From Bradyrhizobium betae (GTDB lineage: Bacteria; Pseudomonadota; Alphaproteobacteria; Rhizobiales; Xanthobacteraceae), in NCBI RefSeq assembly GCF_004123905.1, contig NZ_MZXW01000035.1, positions 248,001-312,000 on the forward strand: a stretch of 64,000 bases of DNA. The letters run 5' to 3'. Under the pieces are notes generated by a model. The model had not been told where the DNA came from, did not search any database, and worked only from the letters and a program-made list of their open reading frames with translations. The position numbers and the translations under genes were made by a program. How positions within the stretch are numbered: position 1 is the stretch's first letter; every line of letters begins with the position of its first letter. Below, in pieces: positions 51,630-60,443 of the stretch.

Positions 51630-52304
51630 ATGCGCGGGTTTTTATACGTCGGGAATTTTGTCTTGGATTTTGCGAGCGCCGCTCCCTCCGTCGTCAAGTC
51701 GATCAGGCAGCGTGATCTCCTGAACACGTGGCTGCGACTTTATGCGCGCGAGCAGACCGCACCGGCGATCTGGGAGTATCAGCCCGCGCGGCTCGAGGAA
51801 GAGCTGTCCGATCTCATCTATTATACGGTGGACCTTTCGACACCGACGCCACACCTCACCATCCAGAGCGAAGGCACGCGCATCTCGCGCGCCTATGGAC
51901 ATACCGGCAAGGGCGTTCTGCTGGATGAATATATCGGGCCGCGGCTCGTGCCCTTCGTGATGCCGATCTATCATGAATGCGTGGCGCGCGGGCTGCCGGT
52001 TTATAGCGTTGCCGACGTCGATGACATCTATGGACGTGTGGTTGCCTACGAACGGCTGCTGCTGCCGTTCCAGACCGAAGGCAAGGTCTGCCACATCATC
52101 GCCTCGCTCAAGACCTTCTGCGAGGACGGCGGCTTCGAGATCAAGAATCTGATGCGCGGAAATGACGCGCTGCCGCGGCCGAAATTGCGCGCGATGATCG
52201 ATCGCGACCTGTTTCATCGCGCGCCCGGCCGCATCGCCGCGGCCGACGTCGTCGAGTTTGCCGAACAGCCCGGCGTTACCACCGAGATTGTCGAGCTGAA
52301 CTAG
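51630..52304 (+). CDS. PAS domain protein (PAS_5 type)
   Basis: 224-residue cytosolic protein with the PAS_5 pattern common in alphaproteobacteria (SIRQRDLLNTWLRLYAREQT, then PVYSVADVDDIYGRVVAYER and GKVCHIIASLKTFCEDGG). It has no attached output domain, so it may be a free sensor or adaptor. The start is uncertain: ATG at 51630 gives a hydrophobic lead, and a TTG at 51663 just before ASAAPSVVKS is an alternative. Lone gene upstream of a convergent reductase gene. Confidence 0.7.
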   Translation: MRGFLYVGNFVLDFASAAPSVVKSIRQRDLLNTWLRLYAREQTAPAIWEYQPARLEEELSDLIYYTVDLSTPTPHLTIQSEGTRISRAYGHTGKGVLLDEYIGPRLVPFVMPIYHECVARGLPVYSVADVDDIYGRVVAYERLLLPFQTEGKVCHIIASLKTFCEDGGFEIKNLMRGNDALPRPKLRAMIDRDLFHRAPGRIAAADVVEFAEQPGVTTEIVELN

Positions 52305-52322
52305 CGCCAGCGCGATTTGGTC

Positions 52323-52676
52323 CTACTTGGCCGTGACGTCCTTGGCATAGATATCAGGCTTGAAGCCGACCAGCAGCTTGCCGCCGACTTCCAGCACCGG
52401 CCGCTTGATCATCGATGGTTGCGCTAGCATCAAGGCCAGCGCCTTCCTCTCGGTGAGGCCCTCCTTGTCGGCATCGGGAAGCTTCTTGAAGGTCGTGCCG
52501 GCGCGATTGAGCAGCGCTTCCCAGCCGACCTTGTCGCTCCACTGCTTGAGCTTGTCCTTCTCGACGCCCGCCACCTTGTAGTCGTGGAATTCATACGCGA
52601 CGCCATGGCTATCGAGCCAGGTGCGCGCCTTCTTCATGGTGTCGCAGTTCTTGATGCCGTAGATGATGTTGGGCAA
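52323..52676 (-). CDS. ArsC/Spx/YffB-like thioredoxin-fold protein
   Basis: 117-residue protein with the ArsC-family start NIIYGIKNCDTMKKARTWLD, where Cys is the single reactive cysteine, and the C-terminal PSMIKRPVLEVGGKLLVGF with the Arg of the ArsC fold. It is YffB-like, glutathione-dependent thiol reductase type, not a proven arsenate reductase. TTG at 52676 is preferred because GAGGGA lies 6 bases upstream and this gives the family N-terminus; ATG at 52694 is the alternative. Confidence 0.82.
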   Translation of the reverse strand: MPNIIYGIKNCDTMKKARTWLDSHGVAYEFHDYKVAGVEKDKLKQWSDKVGWEALLNRAGTTFKKLPDADKEGLTERKALALMLAQPSMIKRPVLEVGGKLLVGFKPDIYAKDVTAK

Positions 52677-52783
52677 GACCAGTCCCTCGTGCATGCGTGG
52701 TGCTTCGGCTGCGGCGTTGTACGAAACTCCGGTTCGCGCGACAATATTGCGAACGAAGCTCTCGACCTCTGCCGAACGGACAC

Positions 52784-53158
52784 ATGATGCACGTCACCCA
52801 CGATCCCGCCGCGGCCGTATCACCGACCATCGATTTCAACACCTTCCTTGCGGTCGACATCCGGGTCGGCACCATCGTCGATGCAAAGCCGTTCCCGGAG
52901 GCGCGCAAGCCGGCCTGGCGGCTGTGGATCGACTTCGGCCCCGCGATCGGCGTGCGCAAGAGCTCGGCGCAGATCACCGAAAACCACCCGCTCGAGACGC
53001 TGGTGGGCCAACAGGTCGCGGCGGTCGTCAATTTCCCGCCGCGCCAGATCGGACCTGTCGTGTCGGAGGTGCTGACGCTCGGCTTTCCCGATGCCGATGG
53101 CAAGGTCGTGCTGGTGCAGCCAAGCAAGCCCGTGCCGAACGGCGGACGGCTGTTTTAG
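52784..53158 (+). CDS. csaA: CsaA-like tRNA-binding domain protein
   Basis: 124-residue OB-fold protein. Signature FLAVDIRVGTIVDAKPFPEA, KSSAQITENH and VVNFPPRQIGPVVSEVLTLG match CsaA, a tRNA-binding chaperone reported to act in secretion. Two adjacent ATGs (52784, 52787) are possible. Divergent from the ArsC-like gene. Confidence 0.88.
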   Translation: MMHVTHDPAAAVSPTIDFNTFLAVDIRVGTIVDAKPFPEARKPAWRLWIDFGPAIGVRKSSAQITENHPLETLVGQQVAAVVNFPPRQIGPVVSEVLTLGFPDADGKVVLVQPSKPVPNGGRLF

Positions 53159-53275
53159 CCGCGCGCGATCGAGCTGCAGCGCCGCGTCTGCCGGCGCTCT
53201 AACAGCGGTTTACCCTCTGTTTCCCAACTCCGGACGGCCCGGACTTGACCAAAATCGCGTTTGCTAATAAAAATG

Positions 53276-53354
53276 ACTGACCGATCGTTTTTTTATTTCG
53301 ATCGACACCTTTGAGACCCCTCTCGTAAATTACTAAAACGATCGATCTGTCAGT
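53276..53354. promoter_or_regulatory. paired inverted operator sites for the TetR at 53373
   Basis: ACTGACCGATCGTTTT (53276-53291) and its near-inverse AAAACGATCGATCTGTCAGT (53335-53354) flank a 43-base AT-rich stretch with likely promoter elements, ending 18 bases before the tetR start. Confidence 0.65.
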
Positions 53355-53372
53355 TATTTATGGACGGCCAAA

Positions 53373-54002
53373 ATGCCCAAGATCAGCGCCAAGCAGCGCG
53401 AAGGCCGGCGGCAGCAGATCCTCGAAGCAGCGCTTGCCTGCTTCGCCGAGGACGGCTTTCACCAGACCGGCATGGCCGACATCGTCAAACGGTCGGGCTT
53501 GAGCCACGGCGCGGTCTATCTCTACTTCCAGAGCAAGGACGATCTGATCGAAGCGCTCGCCGACGACCGGCATCGCCGCGAGGCCGTGCTCAACTCGGTT
53601 GCGCAGGGATCGGGCGATCCGATCGAAGGCCTGCTCGCGCTGGTGCGCGTCTACGCGCAATGGCTCACCGATCCCACGGGCGAAGCGCGCCGTCGCGTCG
53701 GCATCCATGGCTGGGCCGAGGCGCTGCGCAACCGCCGCGTCCGCTCCAGCGTCGTCGAAGGCATCGACATGCCGCGCGCGCTGATCGTCGCGCTGGTCGA
53801 GCGCGGCCAGCACGACGGCCTGATCAAGCGCGATCTCGATGCCAATGCGATCGCGCGCGTGCTGATCGCGATCTTCCAGGGCTTTGTGCTGCAAAAATGC
53901 TGGGGCGAGGATTTTGAGGTCGAGGCCTGCATGACGGCGGTGGCCGGCGTGATCGAAGGATTCCGCAGTAGGCCCGATATCAAACGACGAACCAGGACGT
54001 AA
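53373..54002 (+). CDS. TetR family transcriptional regulator
   Basis: 209-residue regulator with the helix-turn-helix ACFAEDGFHQTGMADIVKRS and SHGAVYLYFQSKDDLIEAL near 19-55, and a ligand domain with a Gly/Trp segment (VGIHGWAEALRNRRVRS). It likely controls itself and the following TSUP permease (TAA then ATG with no gap) through the paired sites upstream. Ligand unknown. Confidence 0.9.
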   Translation: MPKISAKQREGRRQQILEAALACFAEDGFHQTGMADIVKRSGLSHGAVYLYFQSKDDLIEALADDRHRREAVLNSVAQGSGDPIEGLLALVRVYAQWLTDPTGEARRRVGIHGWAEALRNRRVRSSVVEGIDMPRALIVALVERGQHDGLIKRDLDANAIARVLIAIFQGFVLQKCWGEDFEVEACMTAVAGVIEGFRSRPDIKRRTRT

Positions 54003-54788
54003 ATGATGTCCTGGCTTCACGAACTCATCGCCGGTGGCGGTGTCGGTCTGGTCGCAGGGCTGGCATCGGGTTTCACGGGCACGAGCCCCGGCGGCGGCCT
54101 CGTGATCTTCTCTGTACTGCTGCTCGGGGCGGGGCAACACGTCGCCCAGGGCACGTCGCTGATCACGCAAATCCCTCCGACGGGTCTCGCCGGCGTGCGC
54201 CGCTACTGGCAGAACGGCAATCGCAGTCCCTTGCTGTGGATCGTCTGGATCGGCATCGGATTTCTCGCCGGTGGTGCGGGCGGCGGCTATGCCGCGGCCG
54301 CGGTGTCCGACCCGGTCCTGCAATGGACCTATGTCGTCTATCTCGTCGCGTTGATCGTTCTGCTGATCCTGCGCGGTGAGAGCAAGAACGGGAGCAGCGA
54401 GACCCGCAACAGCGACGAACTGCATTGGCTCCCCCTGTTCCTCATCGGCACGCTGGCCGGCTTTTCTTCCGGCTTCATGGGCATCGGCGGCGGTCTCGCG
54501 ATCACGGTCGGCCTCACCGCCGGGCTTCGCGTGCCCCAACATCAGGCGCAGCTCGTCAGTCTCATCTTCTCGGTGATCCCGACCAACATTCCGGCGGCCT
54601 GGATCTACTGGAGCAAGGGCCTCATGGTCGGCTGGCCGGCCATCGCCGGCATCGTTGCAGGCCTCTGGATCGGGACCGATCTCGGCGCACGCATGGCCAA
54701 TGGCGTCAGCAAATCGGCGCTGCGCCGGGCCATGATCGCCCTGGTCTCGCTGATGGCGCTCTACATGACCCACAAGGCGCTGAGCTAG
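54003..54788 (+). CDS. TSUP family (TauE/SafE-like) membrane transporter
   Basis: 261-residue permease with the duplicated TSUP motifs GLVAGLASGFTGTSPGGGLV (N half) and GTLAGFSSGFMGIGGGLAIT (C half), about eight spans. Substrate may be sulfite, sulfonate or another organic anion. The ATG directly follows the TetR stop, so the regulator and transporter are one unit. Different from the TSUP gene at 23824. Confidence 0.87.
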   Translation: MMSWLHELIAGGGVGLVAGLASGFTGTSPGGGLVIFSVLLLGAGQHVAQGTSLITQIPPTGLAGVRRYWQNGNRSPLLWIVWIGIGFLAGGAGGGYAAAAVSDPVLQWTYVVYLVALIVLLILRGESKNGSSETRNSDELHWLPLFLIGTLAGFSSGFMGIGGGLAITVGLTAGLRVPQHQAQLVSLIFSVIPTNIPAAWIYWSKGLMVGWPAIAGIVAGLWIGTDLGARMANGVSKSALRRAMIALVSLMALYMTHKALS

Positions 54789-54790
54789 GT

Positions 54791-55495
54791 TCAAGGCCGC
54801 TTCGGAATATTCAGCCCGCGCTCCACGGCCGGCCGCGCCAGCCCCCGCTCGAGCCACGCGGCAACCGACTTGAACTGGCTGAACCCGACGAGATCACCGG
54901 CGCCGTAGAAACCGATGAGATTGCGCACCCAGCCGAGCATGGAGATGTCGGCGATGGTGTAGTCGTCATCCATGAACCATTGCCGGCCCGCGAGATGCGT
55001 TTCCATCACGCCGAGCAGGCGCTTGGACTCGCCGACGTAACGCTCGAGCGGCCGCTTGTCCTCAAAATCCTTGCCGGCGAATTTGTGGAAGAAGCCGACC
55101 TGGCCGAACATCGGCCCGATGCCTCCCATCTGGAAATGCAGCCACGCGAGCGTCTGGTAGCGACGCGCGGCATCTTCCGGCAATAGCTTGCCGGTTTTCT
55201 CCGCGAGATATTGCAGGATCGCACCGGACTCAAACAGCGGCAACGGCCTGCCGCCGGGACCGTTGGGATCAAGGATCGCCGGGATCTTGCCGTTCGGATT
55301 GAGCGAGAGGAATTCCGGCGTCTTCTGATCGTCCTTGCCGAAGTCGACGAGATGGACTTCGTAGGGAAGCCCTATCTCCTCCAGCATGATCGAGACCTTG
55401 ACGCCGTTCGGCGTCGGCAGCGAATAGAGCTGAAGCAATTCCGGATGCTTGGCCGGCCAGCGCTTGGTGATGGCAAAGGAGGAAAGATCGGACAT
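54791..55495 (-). CDS. glutathione S-transferase family protein (YfcG/YghU-like)
   Basis: 234-residue GST with the N-terminal thioredoxin domain (LQLYSLPTPNGVKVSIMLEE, NPNGKIPAI, GAILQYLAEKTGKL) and a helical C-terminal domain (FMDDDYTIADISMLGW). The TPNGVKV active-site region matches the disulfide-bond reductase group of GSTs. The start at 55495 is preferred to one 7 codons upstream. Converges with the TSUP gene, 2 bp between stops. Confidence 0.9.
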   Translation of the reverse strand: MSDLSSFAITKRWPAKHPELLQLYSLPTPNGVKVSIMLEEIGLPYEVHLVDFGKDDQKTPEFLSLNPNGKIPAILDPNGPGGRPLPLFESGAILQYLAEKTGKLLPEDAARRYQTLAWLHFQMGGIGPMFGQVGFFHKFAGKDFEDKRPLERYVGESKRLLGVMETHLAGRQWFMDDDYTIADISMLGWVRNLIGFYGAGDLVGFSQFKSVAAWLERGLARPAVERGLNIPKRP

Positions 55496-55593
55496 CTGGA
55501 CCCCAGGTTCGTTCACGAAATGCCGCCTAATCTAGGCGAGCTGACGAACGACGCAAGGTCGAGTGGTCAGATCATTTCCCGCACGGGATCGGG

Positions 55594-55737
55594 TCACAAT
55601 GGCCGCGGCAAATGACTGGTGGCGTAAGTCATATCGCGCTGCGCACGCTGCTCGATGAAGAGCTGCCCGGTGAAGAGCAGCGCTCCGATGAAAACGAGCG
55701 CGAGCATCGCGGTCGCGAACTGACTGGTATCATTCAT
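55594..55737 (-). CDS. 47-residue single-pass membrane protein
   Basis: Small protein MNDTSQFATAMLALVFIGAL with one membrane helix of about 20 residues (ATAMLALVFIGALLFTGQLF) followed by a polar tail. An AGAGAAG ribosome site is present. No family recognised. Position and sequence are typical of small unannotated bradyrhizobial proteins. The longer in-frame start at 55800 is not favoured. Confidence 0.55.
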   Translation of the reverse strand: MNDTSQFATAMLALVFIGALLFTGQLFIEQRAQRDMTYATSHLPRPL

Positions 55738-55853
55738 CGCACGAGCTTCTCTGAATCGATTGCACGGGGAACGCGGACCGACCGTCGACAGTTCCTGCAC
55801 ATGTCAAATAAATTGCCACTTTTTCCCGATTCCTATCCCGTCGGCCGGCGGCC

Positions 55854-56519
55854 TCAATAATTGATCTCCATCCGCAGCCCGCGCGGATCCGTCTCCTCAC
55901 CGCCGACACGCTGCTTGCTGTCGCGCGCCGCAATCGCACAAGCACAAGCGTCAATGAGATCGTCACGGCCGATACCGGTGCCGTGTCGCTGCGTCAGCCA
56001 TTTTGGCAAGCGTGTGAAACCGCATCTCTCCAGAAGCGCGATGCGTTGTTCGCGGCCTTCCGAGGATGTCTTCTTCGCAAGCCGAGCGCGCCCTGCCAAA
56101 TTCCAGAAGATCAATTCCGGATGCGCTTCGCCGATCTTCGCCTGCCGCGCCGGCGTCATGATCTCGTCGACGTCCCGAATCTTGTCCCGGATGTTCCAGA
56201 GTTGCGCCGACACGCCCTTACCTTTGCCTTCGTGCTCCCAGTAGTGGCGATTGGCTGTCGCCATGTCCGGGAATTTCCAGAGATCACGTCGCGCGCCGAG
56301 AAACACCGCAGCGCCGACCAATGCCCGCGCTCGCAGGTCGCAGATGCGATAGCCGCTCGGCTTCAATCCGATCGGCATGTCGATCATCGCCCGCGCATGC
56401 GGCATCGCGAGCAAACGCGTCAGGCCCGGCGAATAATCAAAGCCGTGATCGCCATGCTCGTCGATCCACGCAGCAACCCAGCCGAAACGAAATCCGTCGA
56501 GTCCAAGATAGTTTGGCAC
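55854..56519 (-). CDS. DUF429 family protein
   Basis: 221-residue protein starting MPNYLGLDGFRFGWVAAWID, with DMPIGLKPSGYRICDLRARA, HPELIFWNLAG and DDLIDACACAIAAR, the conserved pattern of DUF429 (PF04250), a RNase H-like fold of unknown function. Conserved Asp8 and late Asp residues recall the metal site of such folds. Single gene. Confidence 0.82.
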   Translation of the reverse strand: MPNYLGLDGFRFGWVAAWIDEHGDHGFDYSPGLTRLLAMPHARAMIDMPIGLKPSGYRICDLRARALVGAAVFLGARRDLWKFPDMATANRHYWEHEGKGKGVSAQLWNIRDKIRDVDEIMTPARQAKIGEAHPELIFWNLAGRARLAKKTSSEGREQRIALLERCGFTRLPKWLTQRHGTGIGRDDLIDACACAIAARDSKQRVGGEETDPRGLRMEINY

Positions 56520-56551
56520 GCGTGCGATCCTGCCCGCTTATCAGCGTTTGC

Positions 56552-56899
56552 TCATTCGGTACCTTCGCCGCGATGTCGCTCAAACAGCCGTTGCGCCAAT
56601 AGCGCATGGCCGAGCGTGCCGCCGGCGCGCACGGCCGCCGCGATCAATGCGGCTTCCGCGACCTCCTCGCGTGTGGCGCCGGCCTTCGCCGCCTGCGACG
56701 TATGCACGTCGAGGCAATAGGCGCACTGCGTGGTGAGCGCGACTGCCAGCGAAATAAGCTCGCGATATTTCGGCGGGATCAAGCCGTCCTTACGCTCGAC
56801 CGCATGGTTGAACGCAATGAACGCATTCGCCTCGACCGGCGCCAGCGCGACGAAGGCCGGGATGGATTTCAGATCGTCAGGCGTTTGATAATCGGCCAT
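56552..56899 (-). CDS. carboxymuconolactone decarboxylase/AhpD-like protein
   Basis: 115-residue AhpD-like protein with the redox-type motif CAYCLDVH near 59-66 (Cys-x-x-Cys followed by His). Members act as peroxidase reductases or in hydroperoxide and lactone chemistry. It begins 3 bp before the ECF sigma gene ends, so it is a likely product of the same operon. Confidence 0.85.
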   Translation of the reverse strand: MADYQTPDDLKSIPAFVALAPVEANAFIAFNHAVERKDGLIPPKYRELISLAVALTTQCAYCLDVHTSQAAKAGATREEVAEAALIAAAVRAGGTLGHALLAQRLFERHRGEGTE

Positions 56900-56902
56900 G
56901 GC

Positions 56903-57424
56903 TCACCTCGTCAGATATTCGCGCATCAGGGCGCGGGCGCGATGCAGCCGTGCCTTGACGGCTTGCCGGGACGCGCCGAGTGCGACGGCGATTTCGTCGA
57001 TGGTCATTTCCTTGACGTCGCGCATCAGCGCGACATCGCGATATTGCGGCGACAGCGCCTCGAAGGCCGCAGCCACGTCGAGCCGCAGGTCGGCCTCGGG
57101 GCGCGACAGCAGAAGCGCCTCCGCCTCACTGTCGTCGATCGCCGACGCGAGGCCGGCCTTGCGAGCGAGCCGCAGGCATTCGCGGCGGACCACGCGGAAC
57201 AGCCAGCCCGAGATCGCCAACAGCGAACGGATCGTCCCGACATGGCGAAACAAAATCCACAGCGCCTCCTGCGTCGCGTCCTGGGCATCGGCCGAGCTGC
57301 GACAGGTTGCGCGCGCGTAGCGGCGGATATCCGGCTGCGCCGTCTCGAGCAGGCGCGCGATCGCCTGGGGATCGCCGAGCCGCGCCGCCTCGAACAGGCT
57401 TGGCGAGATCGCAGCCGCGCTCAC
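56903..57424 (-). CDS. ECF-type RNA polymerase sigma factor
   Basis: 173-residue sigma factor with only regions 2 and 4. Region 2 reads ATCRSSADAQDATQEALWIL (DAQDATQ like DAEDA); region 4 reads LSPQYRDVALMRDVKEMTID and EIAVALGASRQAVKARLHRA. GTG at 57424 overlaps the DUF2892 stop by GTGA and gives a compact protein; the longer reading is rejected. No anti-sigma gene is recognisable unless the DUF2892 protein has this role. The genes it controls are unknown. Confidence 0.86.
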   Translation of the reverse strand: MSAAAISPSLFEAARLGDPQAIARLLETAQPDIRRYARATCRSSADAQDATQEALWILFRHVGTIRSLLAISGWLFRVVRRECLRLARKAGLASAIDDSEAEALLLSRPEADLRLDVAAAFEALSPQYRDVALMRDVKEMTIDEIAVALGASRQAVKARLHRARALMREYLTR

Positions 57425-57630
57425 GACACCCTTCCTCGCCCGATCCCGGCCATCGCGCACATCGGGCAATAGCCGACGAGCCCCGTCAAAGCGAACCCGG
57501 CACCACCGAGCGCAATCAACCAGGCGACAGCGCCTGTGAAATAGACGAAGGCGGCCACTGCAACTGCAATTCCGAGCAGGACCCGCACCGCCTGATGGAG
57601 ACCGCCGATGTTCTTCCTGTAAAACGCCAT
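57421..57630 (-). CDS. DUF2892 small membrane protein
   Basis: 69-residue protein beginning MAFYRKNIGGLHQAVRVLLG, with two membrane helices and a GYCPMC motif between the second helix and the C-terminus. DUF2892 proteins are often fused or linked to rhodanese and redox genes. The start follows GGAGG. First gene of a three-gene unit with the ECF sigma and AhpD-like genes. Confidence 0.82.
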   Translation of the reverse strand: MAFYRKNIGGLHQAVRVLLGIAVAVAAFVYFTGAVAWLIALGGAGFALTGLVGYCPMCAMAGIGRGRVS

Positions 57631-57724
57631 CGCATCCTCCGAGATGAGCCGAGGCTCACTGCCTCGATCACTAAGAGGGCGCGATGGCCGGAAAGGATTC
57701 GCGGCAGCAGACAATTTTTCGCGG

Positions 57725-58909
57725 TCAGCCTCCGACGGCCTGATAGGCCAGACGCTTGAATTCGAAGAAGAACGGATTCCAGAAGCCCATGTGGCGCTGG
57801 GCCATCAGAACGCCGGCGGTGTTGGCCTCGGGACAAATCCACCAATGGGTGCCGGCAAGCCCGCCCCACTGGAATTCCCCGGTGGAATTTGCGGGATCGA
57901 ACGGCATTGGCGCAAAGGTGACGGCGCCGCCGAGGCCAAAGCCCTTGCCGGGGATCGGGCCGAGATTGGCAAAGCGGATGGTCTGCCCCGCGGGCAATTG
58001 GTTCGTCATCATCTGCCGCAACGTCTCGGGCTTCAGCAGCGCATCCGATCCAGGTAGCAGCGCGCGCACCAGCGCGAGCATATCAGGCAAGGTCGAGACC
58101 AGACCGCCACCACCCGACAGCCGCGGGAACGGCCGCCGATAGGCCTGCGGATAAGGCAGATTGTCGGCGCGCGTCAGGCCCGGCTTCATGGGATCGAGCA
58201 CATCGGCGCCGGTGTAGTGCGCAACCAGCCTGCCCTGCTGCGCCTCGGGCACGAAAAATCCGGTGTCTGTCATGCCGAGCGGATCGAATATCCACGCCTT
58301 GAGGAAAGCATCGAGGGATTTTCCCGAGACGACCTCCACGACGCGGCCGAGCACGTCGGTCGCCACCGAATACTCCCAGGCCGTGCCGGGATGATAGGAC
58401 AGCGGCAGATCGGCGAGCTTGTCGATCATGTCGGTCAGCGGCGTCAGCGGATTGAGCACGCCCGCCGCGTTGTAACCTTTGAACAGCACCGAACCGGGAT
58501 CGAAGATGCCGTAGCTGAGGCCGGAGGTGTGGGTCAGAAGCTGCCGGATTGTGATCGGGCTGTTCGCCGGCTCGACATCGGCAAGGCTCAAAGCGCCCTG
58601 CTTCAAGACCTTGCGATCGCCGAGCTGCGGCAGGAATTTCTCGACCGTGTCATCGAGCCCGATGCGGCCCTCCTCGACCAGCAGCATGATCGAGCATGTG
58701 ACGAAGATCTTGGTGTTGGAATACGCGCGAAAAATGTGGTCGGGCCGCAGCGCCGTCTTCGCCTCGCGGTCGGCGAAGCCGACGCATTGCTGGTCGACCA
58801 CCTCGCGCCCGCGCAGCACCGCCCAGGACGCGCCGGGGATGATCTCCTGATCGACATAGCGCTGCATCGCTGTCCGCACGGCGGAAAAATCAGTTGCCCT
58901 GGCGTCCAT
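57725..58909 (-). CDS. beta-lactamase-fold serine hydrolase (CubicO/esterase group)
   Basis: 394-residue cytosolic enzyme of the class C beta-lactamase/penicillin-binding-protein fold. Catalytic SNTK (Ser64, Lys67), the Tyr of YSVATDVLG and a C-terminal GWGG-like loop (FQWGGLAGTHW) are present. No signal peptide, so it is an esterase or peptidase rather than a classical beta-lactamase. ATG at 58909 follows GGGAGG. Confidence 0.88.
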   Translation of the reverse strand: MDARATDFSAVRTAMQRYVDQEIIPGASWAVLRGREVVDQQCVGFADREAKTALRPDHIFRAYSNTKIFVTCSIMLLVEEGRIGLDDTVEKFLPQLGDRKVLKQGALSLADVEPANSPITIRQLLTHTSGLSYGIFDPGSVLFKGYNAAGVLNPLTPLTDMIDKLADLPLSYHPGTAWEYSVATDVLGRVVEVVSGKSLDAFLKAWIFDPLGMTDTGFFVPEAQQGRLVAHYTGADVLDPMKPGLTRADNLPYPQAYRRPFPRLSGGGGLVSTLPDMLALVRALLPGSDALLKPETLRQMMTNQLPAGQTIRFANLGPIPGKGFGLGGAVTFAPMPFDPANSTGEFQWGGLAGTHWWICPEANTAGVLMAQRHMGFWNPFFFEFKRLAYQAVGG

Positions 58910-59153
58910 GAAGTTCGGCCTCCCTGAATTGGTTGAGATGGATATAACGACGAATCGGCTGCGGGGAAGTCCGTTTGCACTAGGCTCCGGACGCGCCGAA
59001 AAACCCACATTTTTGTTTCGCCGCGTGTTCGTCCCGGGGCGAGCAACACAACGAAAAGCACTGCAATCCCCGCGGAAAGACCTCATTAATCGCGCGACCT
59101 TTAGCCTCACCCCATGTTCCGCGTATCTTCATTTTCACCAGGGGTGACCAGCA

Positions 59154-59714
59154 ATGACCTCGATCTCTGCAACGACTACCAATTCTTACTCCCCGCTCGA
59201 CCGCCTTAAGAGCGAGCTCACCAAGGAAATCTCGGCGGGCACGATCAGCTCGAGCGACGAATCGGCGCTCTCCTCCGCGCTCGACGACATCGATTCCGCG
59301 CTCAAGAGCGGCGCATCCAGCTCCGGCTCCAGTTCGAGCTCATCCTCGCCGCCCTCGTCCGACGAGATGCAGTCCAAGATCGAGGATCTCCTCCAGAACG
59401 AGGTGTCGAGCGGCAAGCTGACCAGCGACCAGGCCAGCGAATTGAAGAACGTCTTCGCCAACACGTTCTCCGGCGACGCCGGTGGCCCGCCTCCGCCGCC
59501 GGATGGAAGCAGTGACTCATCGAGCACGACTAGCACAGACTCCACATCCTCGACCGATTCCTCGTCCAGTTCGTCTTCCACTACCACTGCGGAGCTGATG
59601 AAGGAGCTGATCGCGATGCTTCAGAGCGCGACCAGCCAGTCGACCTCCTACAGCTCCAGCGGCAACTCCAACTCGTCTTCGGCGAGTTCGCTGCTCGTCG
59701 ATTACAAGACCTGA
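59154..59714 (+). CDS. Ser-rich protein with duplicated helical units
   Basis: 186 residues, about one third Ser/Thr. Two similar units are visible: TKEISAGTISSSDESALSSA (about 23-42) and QNEVSSGKLTSDQASELKNV (about 81-100), each a helix-turn-helix of roughly 25 residues, joined by Ser and Pro/Gly linkers; a third helix (ELMKELIAMLQSATSQ) ends the protein. No signal peptide or transmembrane segment. No known family. The start at 59154 follows GGGGTGACCAGCA. Confidence 0.7.
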   Translation: MTSISATTTNSYSPLDRLKSELTKEISAGTISSSDESALSSALDDIDSALKSGASSSGSSSSSSSPPSSDEMQSKIEDLLQNEVSSGKLTSDQASELKNVFANTFSGDAGGPPPPPDGSSDSSSTTSTDSTSSTDSSSSSSSTTTAELMKELIAMLQSATSQSTSYSSSGNSNSSSASSLLVDYKT

Positions 59715-59745
59715 GGCTTGCGGCCCGGCGCGAACCACCGGGCCG

Positions 59746-60438
59746 TCATTCCTGCTTCATCAGCGCCGTGACATGAAGGCGACGACGGATCCGCATGCCC
59801 TGCCGCTGATAGAGTGCAATGGCGGACGCGTTGCTGGAAAACACGTGCAGGAACGGAATTTCACCGCGCGCCTCGATCTGGCGCGCGACGGCCGACAGCA
59901 GCGCCTGCGCGTAACCGCGGCCGCGATGATCCGGATGCACACAGACCGCCGTCATCTCGGTGAACTTGCCCGGCTTCATCCGCTCGCCGGTCATCGCGAC
60001 CAACTCGCCGCCAGCGCGGATGCCGAGGAACGTGCCGAGCTCGTGCGTCCGCGCGGCGAACGGCCCCGGCTTGGTCAGCGTAGTCAGGGCCATCATGGCG
60101 GGAACGTCCGCCTTGCCGAGCGTGACGATCTCGGCCTCGCGAAGCGGGCTTTCGGCCGGCGAGCCGATCATCTGCTCGCCGGTCTCGGCCAGTACGACCT
60201 TGAAGCCGTCGGGAACGACAACCGGCTCCGGCGTGAACAGCGCGGCCACCTGTGATCCCGACATGAGATCGCCGAGCGCGGCAAAGCTTGCCGCCGACAT
60301 GTCGACCATGTCGGCAAACGGCGTCATATCCTCGGGATAGCGCATCGCGCGCGGCCCGCGCTCCGCCAGATGCTTCTGGCTCGTCGTCAGCGCACTCCAG
60401 ATCGGGCGATCCAGAAGCCGCTCATCGCTGTCGGACAC
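59746..60438 (-). CDS. GNAT family N-acetyltransferase
   Basis: 230-residue protein with a C-terminal GNAT domain: acetyl-CoA loop AVCVHPDHRGRGYAQALLSA and the late LYQRQGMRIRRRLHV. The N-terminal 90 residues are a separate region of unknown fold. Substrate unknown. The Lin0512 gene follows upstream on the same strand with 5 bp between them. Confidence 0.85.
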   Translation of the reverse strand: MSDSDERLLDRPIWSALTTSQKHLAERGPRAMRYPEDMTPFADMVDMSAASFAALGDLMSGSQVAALFTPEPVVVPDGFKVVLAETGEQMIGSPAESPLREAEIVTLGKADVPAMMALTTLTKPGPFAARTHELGTFLGIRAGGELVAMTGERMKPGKFTEMTAVCVHPDHRGRGYAQALLSAVARQIEARGEIPFLHVFSSNASAIALYQRQGMRIRRRLHVTALMKQE

Positions 60439-60443
60439 CGGAC

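Noticed and set aside
56903..57424. Assignment of the sigma factor to ECF41
   Set aside because: ECF41 proteins have a C-terminal SnoaL-like extension of about 100 residues, which is missing here, though both are linked to carboxymuconolactone decarboxylase genes.
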